41,390 nucleotides of DNA from Candidatus Avispirillum faecium (GTDB lineage: Bacteria > Bacillota > Clostridia > Oscillospirales > CAG-272), in assembly GCA_904396155.1 (NCBI GenBank), contig CAJFOI010000047.1, positions 1-41,390 of the forward strand, in the 5' to 3' direction. The position numbers and the translations under genes are program-made. Every line of letters starts with the position of its first letter. Positions within the stretch are counted from its first letter, which is position 1. Below are positions 8,114 through 17,695 of the stretch, one piece after another. The notes beneath the pieces were generated by a model, which had not been told where the DNA came from, searched no databases, and saw nothing but the letters and a program-made list of their open reading frames with translations.

Positions 8114-10216
8114 TTGCACAAAAGAGAACATTTGGGCCGCTATATTTTTCTTGGGGCGTTCTTTTGCGTCATCTGTCTGTTTTTTATCGCCAGACTTGTG
8201 AGCATTCAAATCGCCGGACAGGACTACTATACGGAGACCTCCGGCGAGAAAACCTACACCCGCACGGAGATCATCCAGGCCCAGCGGGGCAACATTTACG
8301 ACGCGAACGGCACGGCGCTGGTTTCCAACGAATTTTCCTACAATCTGTATCTGGATGCCGGCAGCCTGCCTACCGCTGCCGAAGAAAGAAATGCAATTCT
8401 TCTAAATATCGTAAAAACTGCCCGGGAAAACGGGGCAGAGGAAGCCTTTTCCATGCCAGAAAATCCTTTCAGTAAAAAAGAGGATATAGTGACACTGGAC
8501 GGCGACTTTATGGAAACAGTATACGGCCGGCGGCTGACAAAGCTTTTGACCGATTTGAACTTTCCCCCGGAGGACGACGGTACCTGGGAGGAGGAAAACC
8601 TGTCCGACGCCTATGACGCGCTGCGCCTCCGGTACGGCATTGTCGACGGCGACGGAAAGGCGCTCTACAACAAGGAAGATGCGGCGCTGCTGTTTGCCCT
8701 GCGGCTGGACATGGAGCTGCACAATTTTTCCGCCGCAGAACCCTACACCATCCTCACCGACATTTCCGTGGAGCTGATCAGCCAGATTTTAGAAGGTTCC
8801 ACCCGCGGAGTACGGGTGAGCAGTGAAGCAGAGCGGGTGTATCATTTTCCGGGGGTCGCCTCCCACATTTTGGGCCGGGTGGGCCGGATCACCGCGGAAA
8901 ATGCGGAATATTACGAAGAACTGGGCTACTCTATGGACGCCATCGTGGGCGTGGAAGGCGCGGAAAAGGCCTTTGAGGAATATCTCCACGGAGTAGACGG
9001 GGAGCTGACCATTATTGAGGACGGCTACGGCAACATTTTGGAGCAGTACGTGAGTCAGGAACCGGTGGCGGGACAGCACGTGTATCTGACCATCGACATC
9101 GAACTGCAGCAGGCGGCGGAAAAAGCTCTGGCGGACAACATCGCCATGATCGCGGAAAACGGTGCGTCCTCCGGCACGACGCTTTCCGGGGAAGACGCCG
9201 ACGCCGGCGCGCTCACGGCGATCGATGCAAAAACCGGCGCGGTTCTGGCGCTGGCCTCTTATCCCACCTATGACCTTTCCACCTTTTCCGAAACCTACGG
9301 GGACCTGGTGCAGGATGAAAAAGCGCCCCTGTTCAACCGGGCGCTGGAGGGCACTTACGCCCCCGGTTCTACCTTCAAGCCGGGAGTCGCCGCCGCGGCC
9401 CTGCAGGAGGGGATCATCACCCCCCAGACACAGATCCAGGACCTGGGGCAGTACACGTACTACACCGACTACCAGCCCAGATGCTGGATCTACACCCCGC
9501 GGTACGGTATGCGCACCCACGGATATGTCAACGTGTCCGAGGCGATCCAGGTATCCTGCAACTACTTCTTTTATGAGGTGGGCCGGCAGCTCACCATTAC
9601 AAAAATCGACGAATACTGTGAAAAATACGGACTGGGCCAGCCCACCGGCATTGAGCTCAGCGAAAAGACCGGCGTCCTGGCGGGGCCGGCGTACCGGGAG
9701 GAAAACGGAAAAATCTGGTTCGACGGAGACACCCTGCAGGCGGCCATCGGCCAGTCGGACCACCTGTTTACGCCTCTCCAGCTCAGCGTATACATCGCCA
9801 CGCTGCTGGACGGCGGAGACCGGATGGGCGCCCACATCCTGAAGGAAACACAGGATTATTTCGGCAATGTCCTGTTCCAGGCAGAGCCGGAAGTGATAGA
9901 TTCCGTGCAGCTGGACGATATTGTGGTTGAGACCGTACAAAACGCCATGAAGGACGTTACGGAAAACGGCTCCGCCGCCCGTGTATTTGTAAACTACCCC
10001 ATTTCCGTAGGCGGCAAGACCGGTACGGCTCAGGTATCGGAGGATTCCTCCGACAACGCCACGTTTATCGCCTTTGCCCCCTTCGACGATCCCCAGATCG
10101 TGGCCACCTGCGTCATCGAGCACGGCGCCAACGGTACGGACGCGGGCTTTGCCATCCGGGATCTGTTCAATTCCTACTTTTTCCCGGAAAGCAGCGATCC
10201 GGGGGCAGGCGAATAA
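8114..10216 (+). CDS. mrdA: Penicillin-binding protein 2 (peptidoglycan transpeptidase)
   Basis: A class B PBP that cross-links peptidoglycan during elongation, anchored outside the membrane. The 700 residues have one N-terminal membrane anchor (about 10-32), the PBP dimer domain containing QRGNIYDANG (about 57-66), an inserted region (about 110-240) and a C-terminal transpeptidase domain. The three catalytic motifs are visible: S419-TFK (SxxK), S481-CN (SxN) and K635-TG. It starts at TTG 8114 with GAGAGGAGG just upstream. It follows mreD by 49 bases and completes the shape operon. Confidence 0.93.
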   Translation: MHKREHLGRYIFLGAFFCVICLFFIARLVSIQIAGQDYYTETSGEKTYTRTEIIQAQRGNIYDANGTALVSNEFSYNLYLDAGSLPTAAEERNAILLNIVKTARENGAEEAFSMPENPFSKKEDIVTLDGDFMETVYGRRLTKLLTDLNFPPEDDGTWEEENLSDAYDALRLRYGIVDGDGKALYNKEDAALLFALRLDMELHNFSAAEPYTILTDISVELISQILEGSTRGVRVSSEAERVYHFPGVASHILGRVGRITAENAEYYEELGYSMDAIVGVEGAEKAFEEYLHGVDGELTIIEDGYGNILEQYVSQEPVAGQHVYLTIDIELQQAAEKALADNIAMIAENGASSGTTLSGEDADAGALTAIDAKTGAVLALASYPTYDLSTFSETYGDLVQDEKAPLFNRALEGTYAPGSTFKPGVAAAALQEGIITPQTQIQDLGQYTYYTDYQPRCWIYTPRYGMRTHGYVNVSEAIQVSCNYFFYEVGRQLTITKIDEYCEKYGLGQPTGIELSEKTGVLAGPAYREENGKIWFDGDTLQAAIGQSDHLFTPLQLSVYIATLLDGGDRMGAHILKETQDYFGNVLFQAEPEVIDSVQLDDIVVETVQNAMKDVTENGSAARVFVNYPISVGGKTGTAQVSEDSSDNATFIAFAPFDDPQIVATCVIEHGANGTDAGFAIRDLFNSYFFPESSDPGAGE

Positions 10217-10235
10217 AGAAAGGAAGCGCAGATCC

Positions 10236-10901
10236 ATGAAAGAGACCAAACAGGCGGCCCGCCGGCGGGCGGCCGAAATTGTAGAAATTTTGCGGGAGCG
10301 TTACCCAAACGCGGAATGTTCCCTGGAAGCGGGGGCAGATCCCTGGCGGCTGCTGGTCATGGCGAGGCTGTCGGCCCAGTGTACCGACGAGCGGGTGAAT
10401 ATCGTCAGCCGGGAATTGTTTGACGCGCTGCCCACGCCCCAGGCGATGGCCCAGGCGTCCCAGGAACAGGTGGAAGAACTGATAAAGCCCTGCGGACTCT
10501 ATCGGGGCAAGGCAAAAAGCATCCGGGAGGCCTCCCGCATTCTATGTGAGGAGTACGGCGGCCGGGTGCCCGACACCATGGAGGAGCTGCTGGCGCTGCC
10601 CGGGGTGGGCCGCAAAATCGCCAACCTGATCCTGGGGGACGTATACGGCAAGGGGGGCATCGTGGCGGACACCCACTGCATGCGCATCTGCGGCCGGCTG
10701 GGCTTTTACCCGGCGGGAAAGAAGGATCCCCTGCTGACGGAACGGGTCATGGATGCGCTCATAGAGCGAAGCGAGCAAAGCGCCTTCTGTCACCGGCTGG
10801 TACTGTTCGGCAGGGACGTGTGTACCGCCCGGTCTCCGGACTGCGGGGCATGTCCTCTCCGGGGACTTTGCAGATACATACCAAAGGATGAAATCGCGTA
10901 A
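10236..10901 (+). CDS. nth: Endonuclease III (DNA glycosylase/AP lyase)
   Basis: A base-excision repair enzyme that removes oxidised pyrimidines and cleaves the abasic site. The 221 residues contain the helix-hairpin-helix LPGVGRKIAN with catalytic Lys127, catalytic Asp145 in VADTHCMR, and a complete C-terminal [4Fe-4S] ligand set, Cys196-x6-Cys203-x2-Cys206-x5-Cys212. ATG 10236 has AAAGAAAGGAAG upstream; the reading frame stays open further upstream inside the PBP2 gene, but that part is not coding. The gene sits 19 bases after PBP2 and 15 before the DUF1385 gene, so it is probably part of the long plus-strand operon. Confidence 0.95.
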   Translation: MKETKQAARRRAAEIVEILRERYPNAECSLEAGADPWRLLVMARLSAQCTDERVNIVSRELFDALPTPQAMAQASQEQVEELIKPCGLYRGKAKSIREASRILCEEYGGRVPDTMEELLALPGVGRKIANLILGDVYGKGGIVADTHCMRICGRLGFYPAGKKDPLLTERVMDALIERSEQSAFCHRLVLFGRDVCTARSPDCGACPLRGLCRYIPKDEIA

Positions 10902-10916
10902 CAAAGGAGCAGCACA

Positions 10917-11939
10917 TTGAAGAAAGAAAGAAACTGCCGTCTGGGCAAGGTAGGCGGCCAGGCCGTACTGGAAGGGGTCATGATGAAAAGCGGGGACAAC
11001 ATCTCCCTGGCCGTCCGCAAGGAGGACGGCACCATCGCCCAAAAAAACAGCACCTTCGTGTCGGCGAGAAAGAAACACAAATTTTGGAACATCCCCCTGA
11101 TCCGGGGCTGCGTCAACATGGTGGAAATGCTGCGGCTGAGCTTCTCCACCTTAAACGACAGCACCCAGCTTTTGGGACTGGATGAGATGGAGGCGGAGTC
11201 GAAATTCGACAAATGGCTCCAGGACAAGTTCGGCGACAAGCTGATGAACGTGGTCATGACCATCGGCATGGTGCTGGGAGTGATCCTCAGCGTTGGCATT
11301 TTCCTGCTTTTGCCCAATCTGGTGACTATGTGGCTCAACGAGCTTGCCATCGACGCCGGCGGGCCCCTGCCCAGCTTTGTACAAAATCTGATTTCCGGCG
11401 GTCTGCGGATTCTCATATTTATTATTTACCTTTTGCTGGTGTCTCTGATGAAGGACATCCGGCGCACCTTCGAATACCACGGCGCGGAGCACAAATCGGT
11501 GGCCTGCTATGAGGCGGGCATGGAGCTGACGCCGGAAAATGCGGCAAAATGCACCCGGTTTCACCCCCGCTGCGGGACCAGCTTCATCTTTGTCATCCTG
11601 ATCATCTCCATTCTGGTGACCAGCTTTGTCAACTGGAACACCTGGCCCAAGTGGGCGATCATCGGCACAAAGCTTTTGATGATCCCCGTGATCGTAGGAA
11701 TCGGATTTGAATTTCTCATGCTGGCGGGAAAATATCCCAACCCTCTGACCCGGGCCTTGTCCGCGCCGGGGCTGTGGATGCAGCGGATCACCACAAAGGA
11801 ACCGGATGCATCCCAGCTGGAGGTGGCGATCACAGCGCTGAAGGGCGCTCTTCCCGACGAATTTCCGCCTCAGGCGTCTGAAAGTACGCAGGAGGAGAAA
11901 ACAGAAGATGCGGCTCCCCCGGACGATGACCCTGCCTGA
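10917..11939 (+). CDS. DUF1385 (YqhQ-like) membrane protein
   Basis: The 340 residues match the DUF1385 family in overall pattern: an N-terminal GGQAVLEGVMMKSG motif (about 13-26), FWNIPLIRGCVNM, a hydrophobic segment about 112-130, EYHGAEHKSVACYE (about 187-200) and FHPRCGTSFIF (about 215-225), with further membrane segments to about 270. The Cys and His residues in those last two motifs are the family's conserved positions and could bind metal. The function is not established. It starts at TTG 10917 with AAAGGAG upstream. The acidic C-terminus overlaps prmC by 32 bases. DUF1385-prmC-prfA is a common Firmicutes order, but prfA is replaced here by leuA. Confidence 0.9.
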   Translation: MKKERNCRLGKVGGQAVLEGVMMKSGDNISLAVRKEDGTIAQKNSTFVSARKKHKFWNIPLIRGCVNMVEMLRLSFSTLNDSTQLLGLDEMEAESKFDKWLQDKFGDKLMNVVMTIGMVLGVILSVGIFLLLPNLVTMWLNELAIDAGGPLPSFVQNLISGGLRILIFIIYLLLVSLMKDIRRTFEYHGAEHKSVACYEAGMELTPENAAKCTRFHPRCGTSFIFVILIISILVTSFVNWNTWPKWAIIGTKLLMIPVIVGIGFEFLMLAGKYPNPLTRALSAPGLWMQRITTKEPDASQLEVAITALKGALPDEFPPQASESTQEEKTEDAAPPDDDPA

Positions 11940-12729
11940 AATCGAAGCGCGCCTTGCTGCCGCCGGGGTGGACAGTCCCTCCTTCGACGCCCTGGAGCTG
12001 GTCGCCCGCTTTGAAGGGATCAGCCGGGCTGCCGCCCGCATCGGAGGCGATTTTACCAGTCCCGCGCTGCGCGCCGCCGTGGAGCGGCGGTGCCGGCGGG
12101 AGCCGCTGGCCTACATCCTGGGGGAGTGGGACTTTATGGGGTATTCCTTTCATCTGTCGCCGGACACGTTGATTCCCCGGAGCGACACGGAGCTCCTTTG
12201 TTCCCTTTTGATCCGGGAACTGCCGACGGGCGGCCGGTTTGCCGATCTTTGCACCGGCAGCGGCTGCATCGCCATCGCCGCCCTGCTAAAACGGAAAGAC
12301 GCCGCCGGGGTAGGTGTGGAACTATACCCGCGCACCCTAAAAGTGGCACGGGAAAATGCCATGCTCCACGGGGTAGAGCAACGGCTGGAGCTGCTCCAGG
12401 GGGATGTTTGCACGACAGACCTGCCGGGAACCTTCGACTGGATCGTCTCCAATCCTCCCTATGTGACGGCCCAGGAAATGCAGACCCTCTCCCCGGAGGT
12501 ACAAAAGGAGCCGGCCTGCGCCCTCACCGACGGAGGAGACGGGCTGCACTTTTATCGGAGCATCTTTTCCCGTATGCCCCGGTTCCTGCGGCCGGGCGGC
12601 ACCCTTGCCGTGGAGATCGGCTGGCAGCAGGGGGACGCGGTGTGCGCCATTGCCCGGGCGGCGGGACTGGAGCCTGTGGTGATCCAGGATCTGGAGGGCC
12701 GGGATCGGGTGGTGCGCACACAAATCTAA
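11908..12729 (+). CDS. prmC: Peptide chain release factor N5-glutamine methyltransferase
   Basis: Methylates the Gln of the GGQ motif in release factors RF1 and RF2, using S-adenosylmethionine. The 273 residues have an N-terminal helical domain, PLAYILGEWDFMG (about 70-82), the SAM-binding DLCTGSGCIAIA (about 113-124) and the catalytic NPPY tetrapeptide near 180. The start overlaps the DUF1385 gene and uses a CAGGAGGAG site lying inside that gene. A release factor gene is not adjacent; leuA follows 29 bases downstream. Confidence 0.95.
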   Translation: MRLPRTMTLPEIEARLAAAGVDSPSFDALELVARFEGISRAAARIGGDFTSPALRAAVERRCRREPLAYILGEWDFMGYSFHLSPDTLIPRSDTELLCSLLIRELPTGGRFADLCTGSGCIAIAALLKRKDAAGVGVELYPRTLKVARENAMLHGVEQRLELLQGDVCTTDLPGTFDWIVSNPPYVTAQEMQTLSPEVQKEPACALTDGGDGLHFYRSIFSRMPRFLRPGGTLAVEIGWQQGDAVCAIARAAGLEPVVIQDLEGRDRVVRTQI

Positions 12730-12758
12730 ATTTTCAAACAATCACACGGAGCGCTTTT

Positions 12759-14288
12759 ATGGAAATACGAACCATTCAAATCACAGACACCTCTATGCGG
12801 GACGGAGAACAGACCCCCGGCGTGCGCCTGGGAATCCAGCAAAAGGTGGAATTTGCCCGCCAGCTGGAACGGCTGGGGGTCGATGTGATCGAAGCGGGGT
12901 TCCCTGCCTCCTCCCCCGGAGACCGGCGGGCAGTGGAAGCGGTGGCCCGCGCCGTCTCCGGCTGCACCGTGCAGGCGCTGTGCCGGGCCGTGCGGGGAGA
13001 TGTGGACGCGGCGCTGGAGGCGCTGGGGGAAGCAAAGCATCCCTGCATACATATTTTTCTGGCGTCCAGTCCCCTGCATCTTCAGTACAAGCTGAAAATG
13101 ACGGAGGAGGAAGCCCTTGCCGCTGTGGCGGACACGGTGGCGTATGCGAAGGCGGCCTGCCCCCAGGTTCAGTTTTCCCCGGAGGACGCCACCCGCAGTG
13201 ATTTTTCCTTTCTGTGCCGCATGATCGAAACGGCGCTCTCTGCGGGAGCAGATGGGATCAACATCCCCGACACGGTGGGATATGCTACCCCGGAGGAATT
13301 TGCCGATCTGATCCGCAGACTTTATAAAGAGATTCCCGCCCTGTCCCACGCAGTCGTCAGCGTTCACTGTCACGACGACCTGGGCCTTGCCGTAGCCAAC
13401 AGCCTGGCGGCGGTGGAGGCGGGAGCGTCCCGGGTGGAGTGTACCATCAACGGACTGGGGGAGCGGGCGGGCAACGCTGCGCTGGAGGAAATCGTCATGG
13501 CGCTCCATGTCCGCCGGGACGTTTTGGGCGCCGAGACCCATATAAATACAAAGGAACTGATCCGCACCAGCCGGATGGCAGCCTCTCTCACCGCCGTTGC
13601 CGTTCCCCCCGGAAAGGCCATTGTGGGGCAGAACGCCTTTTCCCACGAATCGGGCATCCACCAGCACGGAGTGCTGGCAAACCGGGAAACGTACGAAATC
13701 ATGCGGCCGGCGGACATCGGGCTGGACAAAAACATGCTGCTGCTGGGCAAGCTCAGCGGCCGTCACGCCTTCAGCCAGCGGCTGGAGCAGCTGGGGTATG
13801 CCCTGGACGACAAGGGGATCGACGCTACCTTTCACCGGTTCAAGGAAATTGCGGACAAAAAGACCGCCGTCACCGATGAGGACATCGGCGCCATTGTGAA
13901 TGAATATTTGGACGGCATCCACGGAAAATACTGGCTGGAATCCTTCCAGATTCAGTCCGGCAACCACATGAAGGCCATGGCCCTGCTCTCCCTGCGGGAC
14001 GGGGAGGAGGTCTTTACGGAAGCCGCTCCGGGAGACGGGCCGGTGGACGCGGCATTCAACGCCATCGACCGCATCGCGGGACGGGACGACATCAAGCTGG
14101 AAAGCTACGAGATCCGGGCCGTGACGGAAGGGACCGACGCCCTGGGAGAGGCAAAGGTGAAAATCTCCGCCGCCGGCGCCTCCTTTACCGGGCGGGGCGT
14201 CTCCACGGATATTCTCAAATCCAGCATCAAAGCGTACATCAACGCGGTCAACAAATGTGTCGCCGCGCAGGCAGAGCAGGAGGGATAA
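12759..14288 (+). CDS. leuA: 2-isopropylmalate synthase
   Basis: Condenses acetyl-CoA with 2-oxoisovalerate, the committed step of leucine synthesis. The 509 residues form the long LeuA type: DTSMRDGEQTPGV with the catalytic Arg near 14 and metal-binding Asp, HCHDDLGLAVANS with the metal His pair (about 200-212), NGLGERAGNAALEE, then the C-terminal LeuA-dimer regulatory domain (about 380-509) that binds leucine in homologues. ATG 12759 is chosen for the CACGGAGCG site upstream and for the conserved N-terminus; the same frame is open upstream within prmC but is not coding there. The end lies six bases before cimA, giving a two-gene branched-chain amino acid unit. Confidence 0.96.
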   Translation: MEIRTIQITDTSMRDGEQTPGVRLGIQQKVEFARQLERLGVDVIEAGFPASSPGDRRAVEAVARAVSGCTVQALCRAVRGDVDAALEALGEAKHPCIHIFLASSPLHLQYKLKMTEEEALAAVADTVAYAKAACPQVQFSPEDATRSDFSFLCRMIETALSAGADGINIPDTVGYATPEEFADLIRRLYKEIPALSHAVVSVHCHDDLGLAVANSLAAVEAGASRVECTINGLGERAGNAALEEIVMALHVRRDVLGAETHINTKELIRTSRMAASLTAVAVPPGKAIVGQNAFSHESGIHQHGVLANRETYEIMRPADIGLDKNMLLLGKLSGRHAFSQRLEQLGYALDDKGIDATFHRFKEIADKKTAVTDEDIGAIVNEYLDGIHGKYWLESFQIQSGNHMKAMALLSLRDGEEVFTEAAPGDGPVDAAFNAIDRIAGRDDIKLESYEIRAVTEGTDALGEAKVKISAAGASFTGRGVSTDILKSSIKAYINAVNKCVAAQAEQEG

Positions 14289-14294
14289 GGCTTT

Positions 14295-15893
14295 ATGCAG
14301 CTGGAAATCTACGATTCCACCCTGCGGGAGGGGGAACAGAGCGCAACGGTCACTTTCACCTGGGAGGACAAGCTGAAAATCATCGAAGAACTGGACCGCC
14401 TGGGCGTGTCCTGCATTGAAGCGGGGATGCTCACCAGTGCGCGGGATCTGGATTTTATCCGGCAGGCGGCGAACCTGCCCCTGGAGCATTCCTCCCTTTC
14501 CGTGTTCGGCTCCACCCGGCGGGTGGGTGAGACGGCGGAGGAGAGTGACGGGCTGGCGCTGCTGGCCCGGGCCCCTGTTTCCATCGCCTGCATTTTTGGG
14601 AAAAGCTGGGGATATCAGGTGGAACGGGTGCTGCGCACCACAAAGGAAGAAAATCTTTCCATGATCCGGGATTCCGTCGCGTTTTTGAAAAGCGCCGGCA
14701 AGCGGGTGATTTTTGACGCGGAGCACTTTTTCGACGGATATTCCGACGATACAGAATACGCTCTGTCCGTGCTGCGCACTGCCTGGGAGGCGGGTGCGGA
14801 CACGGTGGTGCTCTGCGATACCAACGGCGGTATGCTGCCGGACGTGATCGGCATGGCCACGGCAGCGGCGGCAGACGCAGCCAGGGAAATGAAGGAACAG
14901 ACAGGGCATCCCTGCCATGTGGGGATCCACTGTCACAACGACATGGGCATGGCGGAGGCCTGCTCCGTCAGCGCGGTGCTCAGCGGCGCCGTCCACGTAC
15001 AGGGCACCATTTCGGGGATCGGCGAGCGCTGCGGCAACGCCAATCTGAACACGCTGATTCCTGTGCTCCAGCTGAAGCTGGGGTTTGCCTGCATCGGAGA
15101 GCGGCTGTCCCTGCTCACCGACACCGCCCGCCGGATCAACGAATATGCCAACCGCGTCTTTGACGAGCGGGAGCCCTTTGTGGGCGGATATGCCTTCACC
15201 CACAAGGCGGGCACCCACATCGACGGGGTGCTCAAGGCGCCCCGCTCCTTTGAGCACATCGCGCCCGAGGCGGTGGGAAATTTGCGGAACATGATTCTCA
15301 GTTCCCTGTCCGGCCGCTCCGCCATGGTGGAGAAAATGGCCCGCATTCTGCCCCATCTGGACCGGGAAAGCCCCGAAGTCGCCGCAGCACTGGAGGCGGT
15401 GCGGGAAAAGGAAGCGGCGGGCTATTCCTACGACGACGCGGAAGCCTCTCTGCTGCTGGTCATCCGGGAGGCGCTGGGTATGCGCAGGCAGTATTTTCAG
15501 GTGCCTCACTTCAAGGTGATGACAGACGAGGGCAGCGGAAAAGAGGAGGACATGCGCTCCACTGCCATGATCAAAGTGTCCGTAGGCGGGGCGGAGGAGC
15601 TGTGCGCAGCGGAGGGCATCGGCCCGGTAAACGCCATGGACAAGGCACTGCGCCAGGCGCTGGGACGGTTTTATCCCGCCATCGATCAGATGCACCTGAC
15701 AGACTTCAAGGTGCGCGTCATCGGCGGCGGCGCCACTGCCGCGGTGGTGCGGGTCGTGATCGAATCCACCGACGGCGTTGCCGTCTGGCGGACGGTGGGC
15801 GTCTCGCCGGACATTATCCGCGCCAGCTGGCAGGCGCTGCGGGATTCTGTAGACTACATGCTGGATCTGCGCAGCAGCGGCAAAGTTACATAA
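14295..15893 (+). CDS. cimA: (R)-citramalate synthase
   Basis: Condenses acetyl-CoA with pyruvate to citramalate, the threonine-independent entry to isoleucine. The 532 residues have a DRE-TIM barrel: DSTLREGEQSATV at 7-19, ACIFGKSWGYQV (about 98), FDAEHFFDGY (about 142), HCHNDMGMAEA (about 213) and GERCGNANL (about 240). The C-terminal LeuA-dimer-like domain reads VRVIGGGATAAVVRV near 475. FGKSW, EHFFDGY and a full C-terminal domain favour the CimA group over homocitrate synthase or AksA. The AGGAGGG ribosome site lies in the end of leuA, so the two are tightly coupled. Substrate specificity is inferred from family features. Confidence 0.9.
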   Translation: MQLEIYDSTLREGEQSATVTFTWEDKLKIIEELDRLGVSCIEAGMLTSARDLDFIRQAANLPLEHSSLSVFGSTRRVGETAEESDGLALLARAPVSIACIFGKSWGYQVERVLRTTKEENLSMIRDSVAFLKSAGKRVIFDAEHFFDGYSDDTEYALSVLRTAWEAGADTVVLCDTNGGMLPDVIGMATAAAADAAREMKEQTGHPCHVGIHCHNDMGMAEACSVSAVLSGAVHVQGTISGIGERCGNANLNTLIPVLQLKLGFACIGERLSLLTDTARRINEYANRVFDEREPFVGGYAFTHKAGTHIDGVLKAPRSFEHIAPEAVGNLRNMILSSLSGRSAMVEKMARILPHLDRESPEVAAALEAVREKEAAGYSYDDAEASLLLVIREALGMRRQYFQVPHFKVMTDEGSGKEEDMRSTAMIKVSVGGAEELCAAEGIGPVNAMDKALRQALGRFYPAIDQMHLTDFKVRVIGGGATAAVVRVVIESTDGVAVWRTVGVSPDIIRASWQALRDSVDYMLDLRSSGKVT

Positions 15894-15897
15894 GAAA

Positions 15898-16256
15898 AAC
15901 AACCCCTCCGTCAACTTCGTTGACACCACCCCCGGGTCTGCTGCGCAGCCCCCGCGAAGGGGAGGCTTAGGGATAAAGGCCCCCTTGTGGGCGTCTCTTG
16001 CAGAACCGCTAAGAGAAGGCTTTAATCTACCTTAGGCCCCCTTGTGCAAAGGGGGCTCCCGCGCAGCGGGTGAGGGATTGTTTCCTCGCAACCCCTCCGT
16101 CAGCTGCGCTGACACCACCCCCGGGTCTGCTGCGCAGCCCCCGCACAGGGGAGGCTCAGGTTTGTGCAAGCTCCCTTGTGGGAAGGCTTAGAACTCTAAA
16201 AAGGCTCCCTTGTGTAAAGGGAGCTGTCTGCGTTAGCAGACTGAGGATTTGTTTTC
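15898..16256. repeat. Intergenic repeat block R4
   Basis: Fills the cimA-mnmE gap. A type-1 long element on plus (about 15899-15970) has stem GTCAAC-ttc-GTTGAC (15910-15924). An inverted type-2 pair follows, with an inner-hairpin remnant near 15978-16022 and stem CCCGC-gca-GCGGG (16058-16070). Next is a type-1 long element (about 16089-16158) with stem GTCAGC-tgc-GCTGAC (16099-16113), then an inverted type-2 short element (16200-16254) with stem GTCTGC-gtta-GCAGAC (16226-16241). No gene is supported here. Confidence 0.88.
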
Positions 16257-16286
16257 AAAATTATCACCATGAAGGAGCAGACCAAT

Positions 16287-17675
16287 ATGCTGCACGATAC
16301 CGTCGCCGCTGTTTCCACCCCCCACGGCAAAGGCGGCATCGCCGTGATCCGCATCAGCGGAGAGGACACGGCTGCCGTCCTTGGAAAATGTTTTCACACG
16401 TCCGGCCCATCCCCGGCAGAACATCCCCGCCGCGCCTGTTACGGCTCTGTCGTCCGGGACGGGGAGGTGATCGACACCTGCATCGCCACCTATTTTTCCC
16501 CCCGTGCGTCTTTTACCGGGGAGGCGTCCGCAGAAATCAGCTGTCACGGAGGCACTGCGGTGACGGCCGCTGTTTTGGAAGCGGTATTTCGCGCCGGTGC
16601 GCGGCCGGCCCAGGCGGGGGAATTTACCCGCCGGGCTTTTCTTAGCGGCAAGCTCTCCCTCACCCAGGCCCAGGCGGTGGGTCTTCTGATCGATGCGGAC
16701 ACCGACTCCCGCCGGCGTCTTGCCGCCGGTGCCCTGCAAGGCACCCTGAAAAAAAAGACGGAAGGGATCTGTGCCCGCCTCACCACGCTGCTGGCCTCTT
16801 TGTACGCCACCATTGACTATCCCGAGGAAGACCTGGCGGAGCAAAGTCCGGCGGAGCTCTCCGCCGGACTTTGTGCCATCGCAGAGGAGCTGCGCGCCCT
16901 CCTTGCCACTTACCGCACCGGCAGCGCCGTGGCGGACGGGGTGTGCACAGTGATCTGCGGCGCCCCCAACTGCGGGAAAAGCTCCCTGTACAACCGCATC
17001 CTGGGGAAAGACCGGGCCATTGTGACCGACATCGCCGGCACCACCCGGGACGTCCTGTGGGATACCGCGGACTTCGGCGGCATCACCCTGCGCCTGGCGG
17101 ATACTGCCGGCCTGCGGGAGGGGGGAGAGACGACGGATCCGGTGGAGAAAATCGGCGTGGAGCGCTCCCGTGAAAACATGGATGCGGCAGAGCTCCTTTT
17201 TCTGGTTTTGGACGGCACACGTCCCCTGACCCGGCAGGAAGCGCAGCTTTTGGAAGCGCTGTCCCGGCGGAAGGATACCGTAAAAATTGCCGTTGTGAAT
17301 AAAGCGGACTTATTTCCTGTTCCAAAGCTAAATATGGATCAGGTACATGCCGCCGTGGACGCCGCGGTCGTTCTTTCCGCAAAGACCGGTGCGGGGATGG
17401 ACCGGCTGGAAGGCGCCGTCGCCGCACTGTATCAGACCCGGGATCGATCCTATGCCGCGCTGCCGCTGATCTGGGATGCCCGCCACAAAGCTACCTTAGA
17501 GGAGGGCATTTCCCTTTTGGATGCGGCCGCGGGCGCGCTGGACGCGGGAGAGCCTGCGGACGGAGCCTGCACCCTCGCGGAGGAGGCGCTGGCGCAGCTT
17601 GCTCTTTTGGACGGCAGAGGGGTATCGGAAGAGATTGTCGGGGAGATTTTTGCCCGTTTTTGCGTAGGGAAATAA
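16287..17675 (+). CDS. mnmE: tRNA modification GTPase MnmE
   Basis: With MnmG it installs the carboxymethylaminomethyl group at U34 of certain tRNAs. The 462 residues comprise an N-terminal folate-binding domain (STPHGKGGIAVIRISG), a helical domain and an inserted Ras-like G domain with GAPNCGKSS (G1), IAGTTRD (G2), DTAGLR (G3) and NKAD (G4). The protein ends in FCVGK with the conserved Cys at 459. ATG 16287 is preferred over the in-frame ATG 16269, because AAGGAG (16272-16277) sits nine bases upstream of it and the earlier ATG has no ribosome site. mnmG is not adjacent. Repeat blocks isolate the gene on both sides. Confidence 0.95.
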   Translation: MLHDTVAAVSTPHGKGGIAVIRISGEDTAAVLGKCFHTSGPSPAEHPRRACYGSVVRDGEVIDTCIATYFSPRASFTGEASAEISCHGGTAVTAAVLEAVFRAGARPAQAGEFTRRAFLSGKLSLTQAQAVGLLIDADTDSRRRLAAGALQGTLKKKTEGICARLTTLLASLYATIDYPEEDLAEQSPAELSAGLCAIAEELRALLATYRTGSAVADGVCTVICGAPNCGKSSLYNRILGKDRAIVTDIAGTTRDVLWDTADFGGITLRLADTAGLREGGETTDPVEKIGVERSRENMDAAELLFLVLDGTRPLTRQEAQLLEALSRRKDTVKIAVVNKADLFPVPKLNMDQVHAAVDAAVVLSAKTGAGMDRLEGAVAALYQTRDRSYAALPLIWDARHKATLEEGISLLDAAAGALDAGEPADGACTLAEEALAQLALLDGRGVSEEIVGEIFARFCVGK

Positions 17676-17695
17676 TATGGTGCCGTGCGGAGGCT

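Noticed and set aside
12726..15929. Minus-strand open frame of 1067 codons opposite leuA and cimA
   Set aside because: A mirror frame of two certain genes; it starts inside a repeat and has no recognisable domain.
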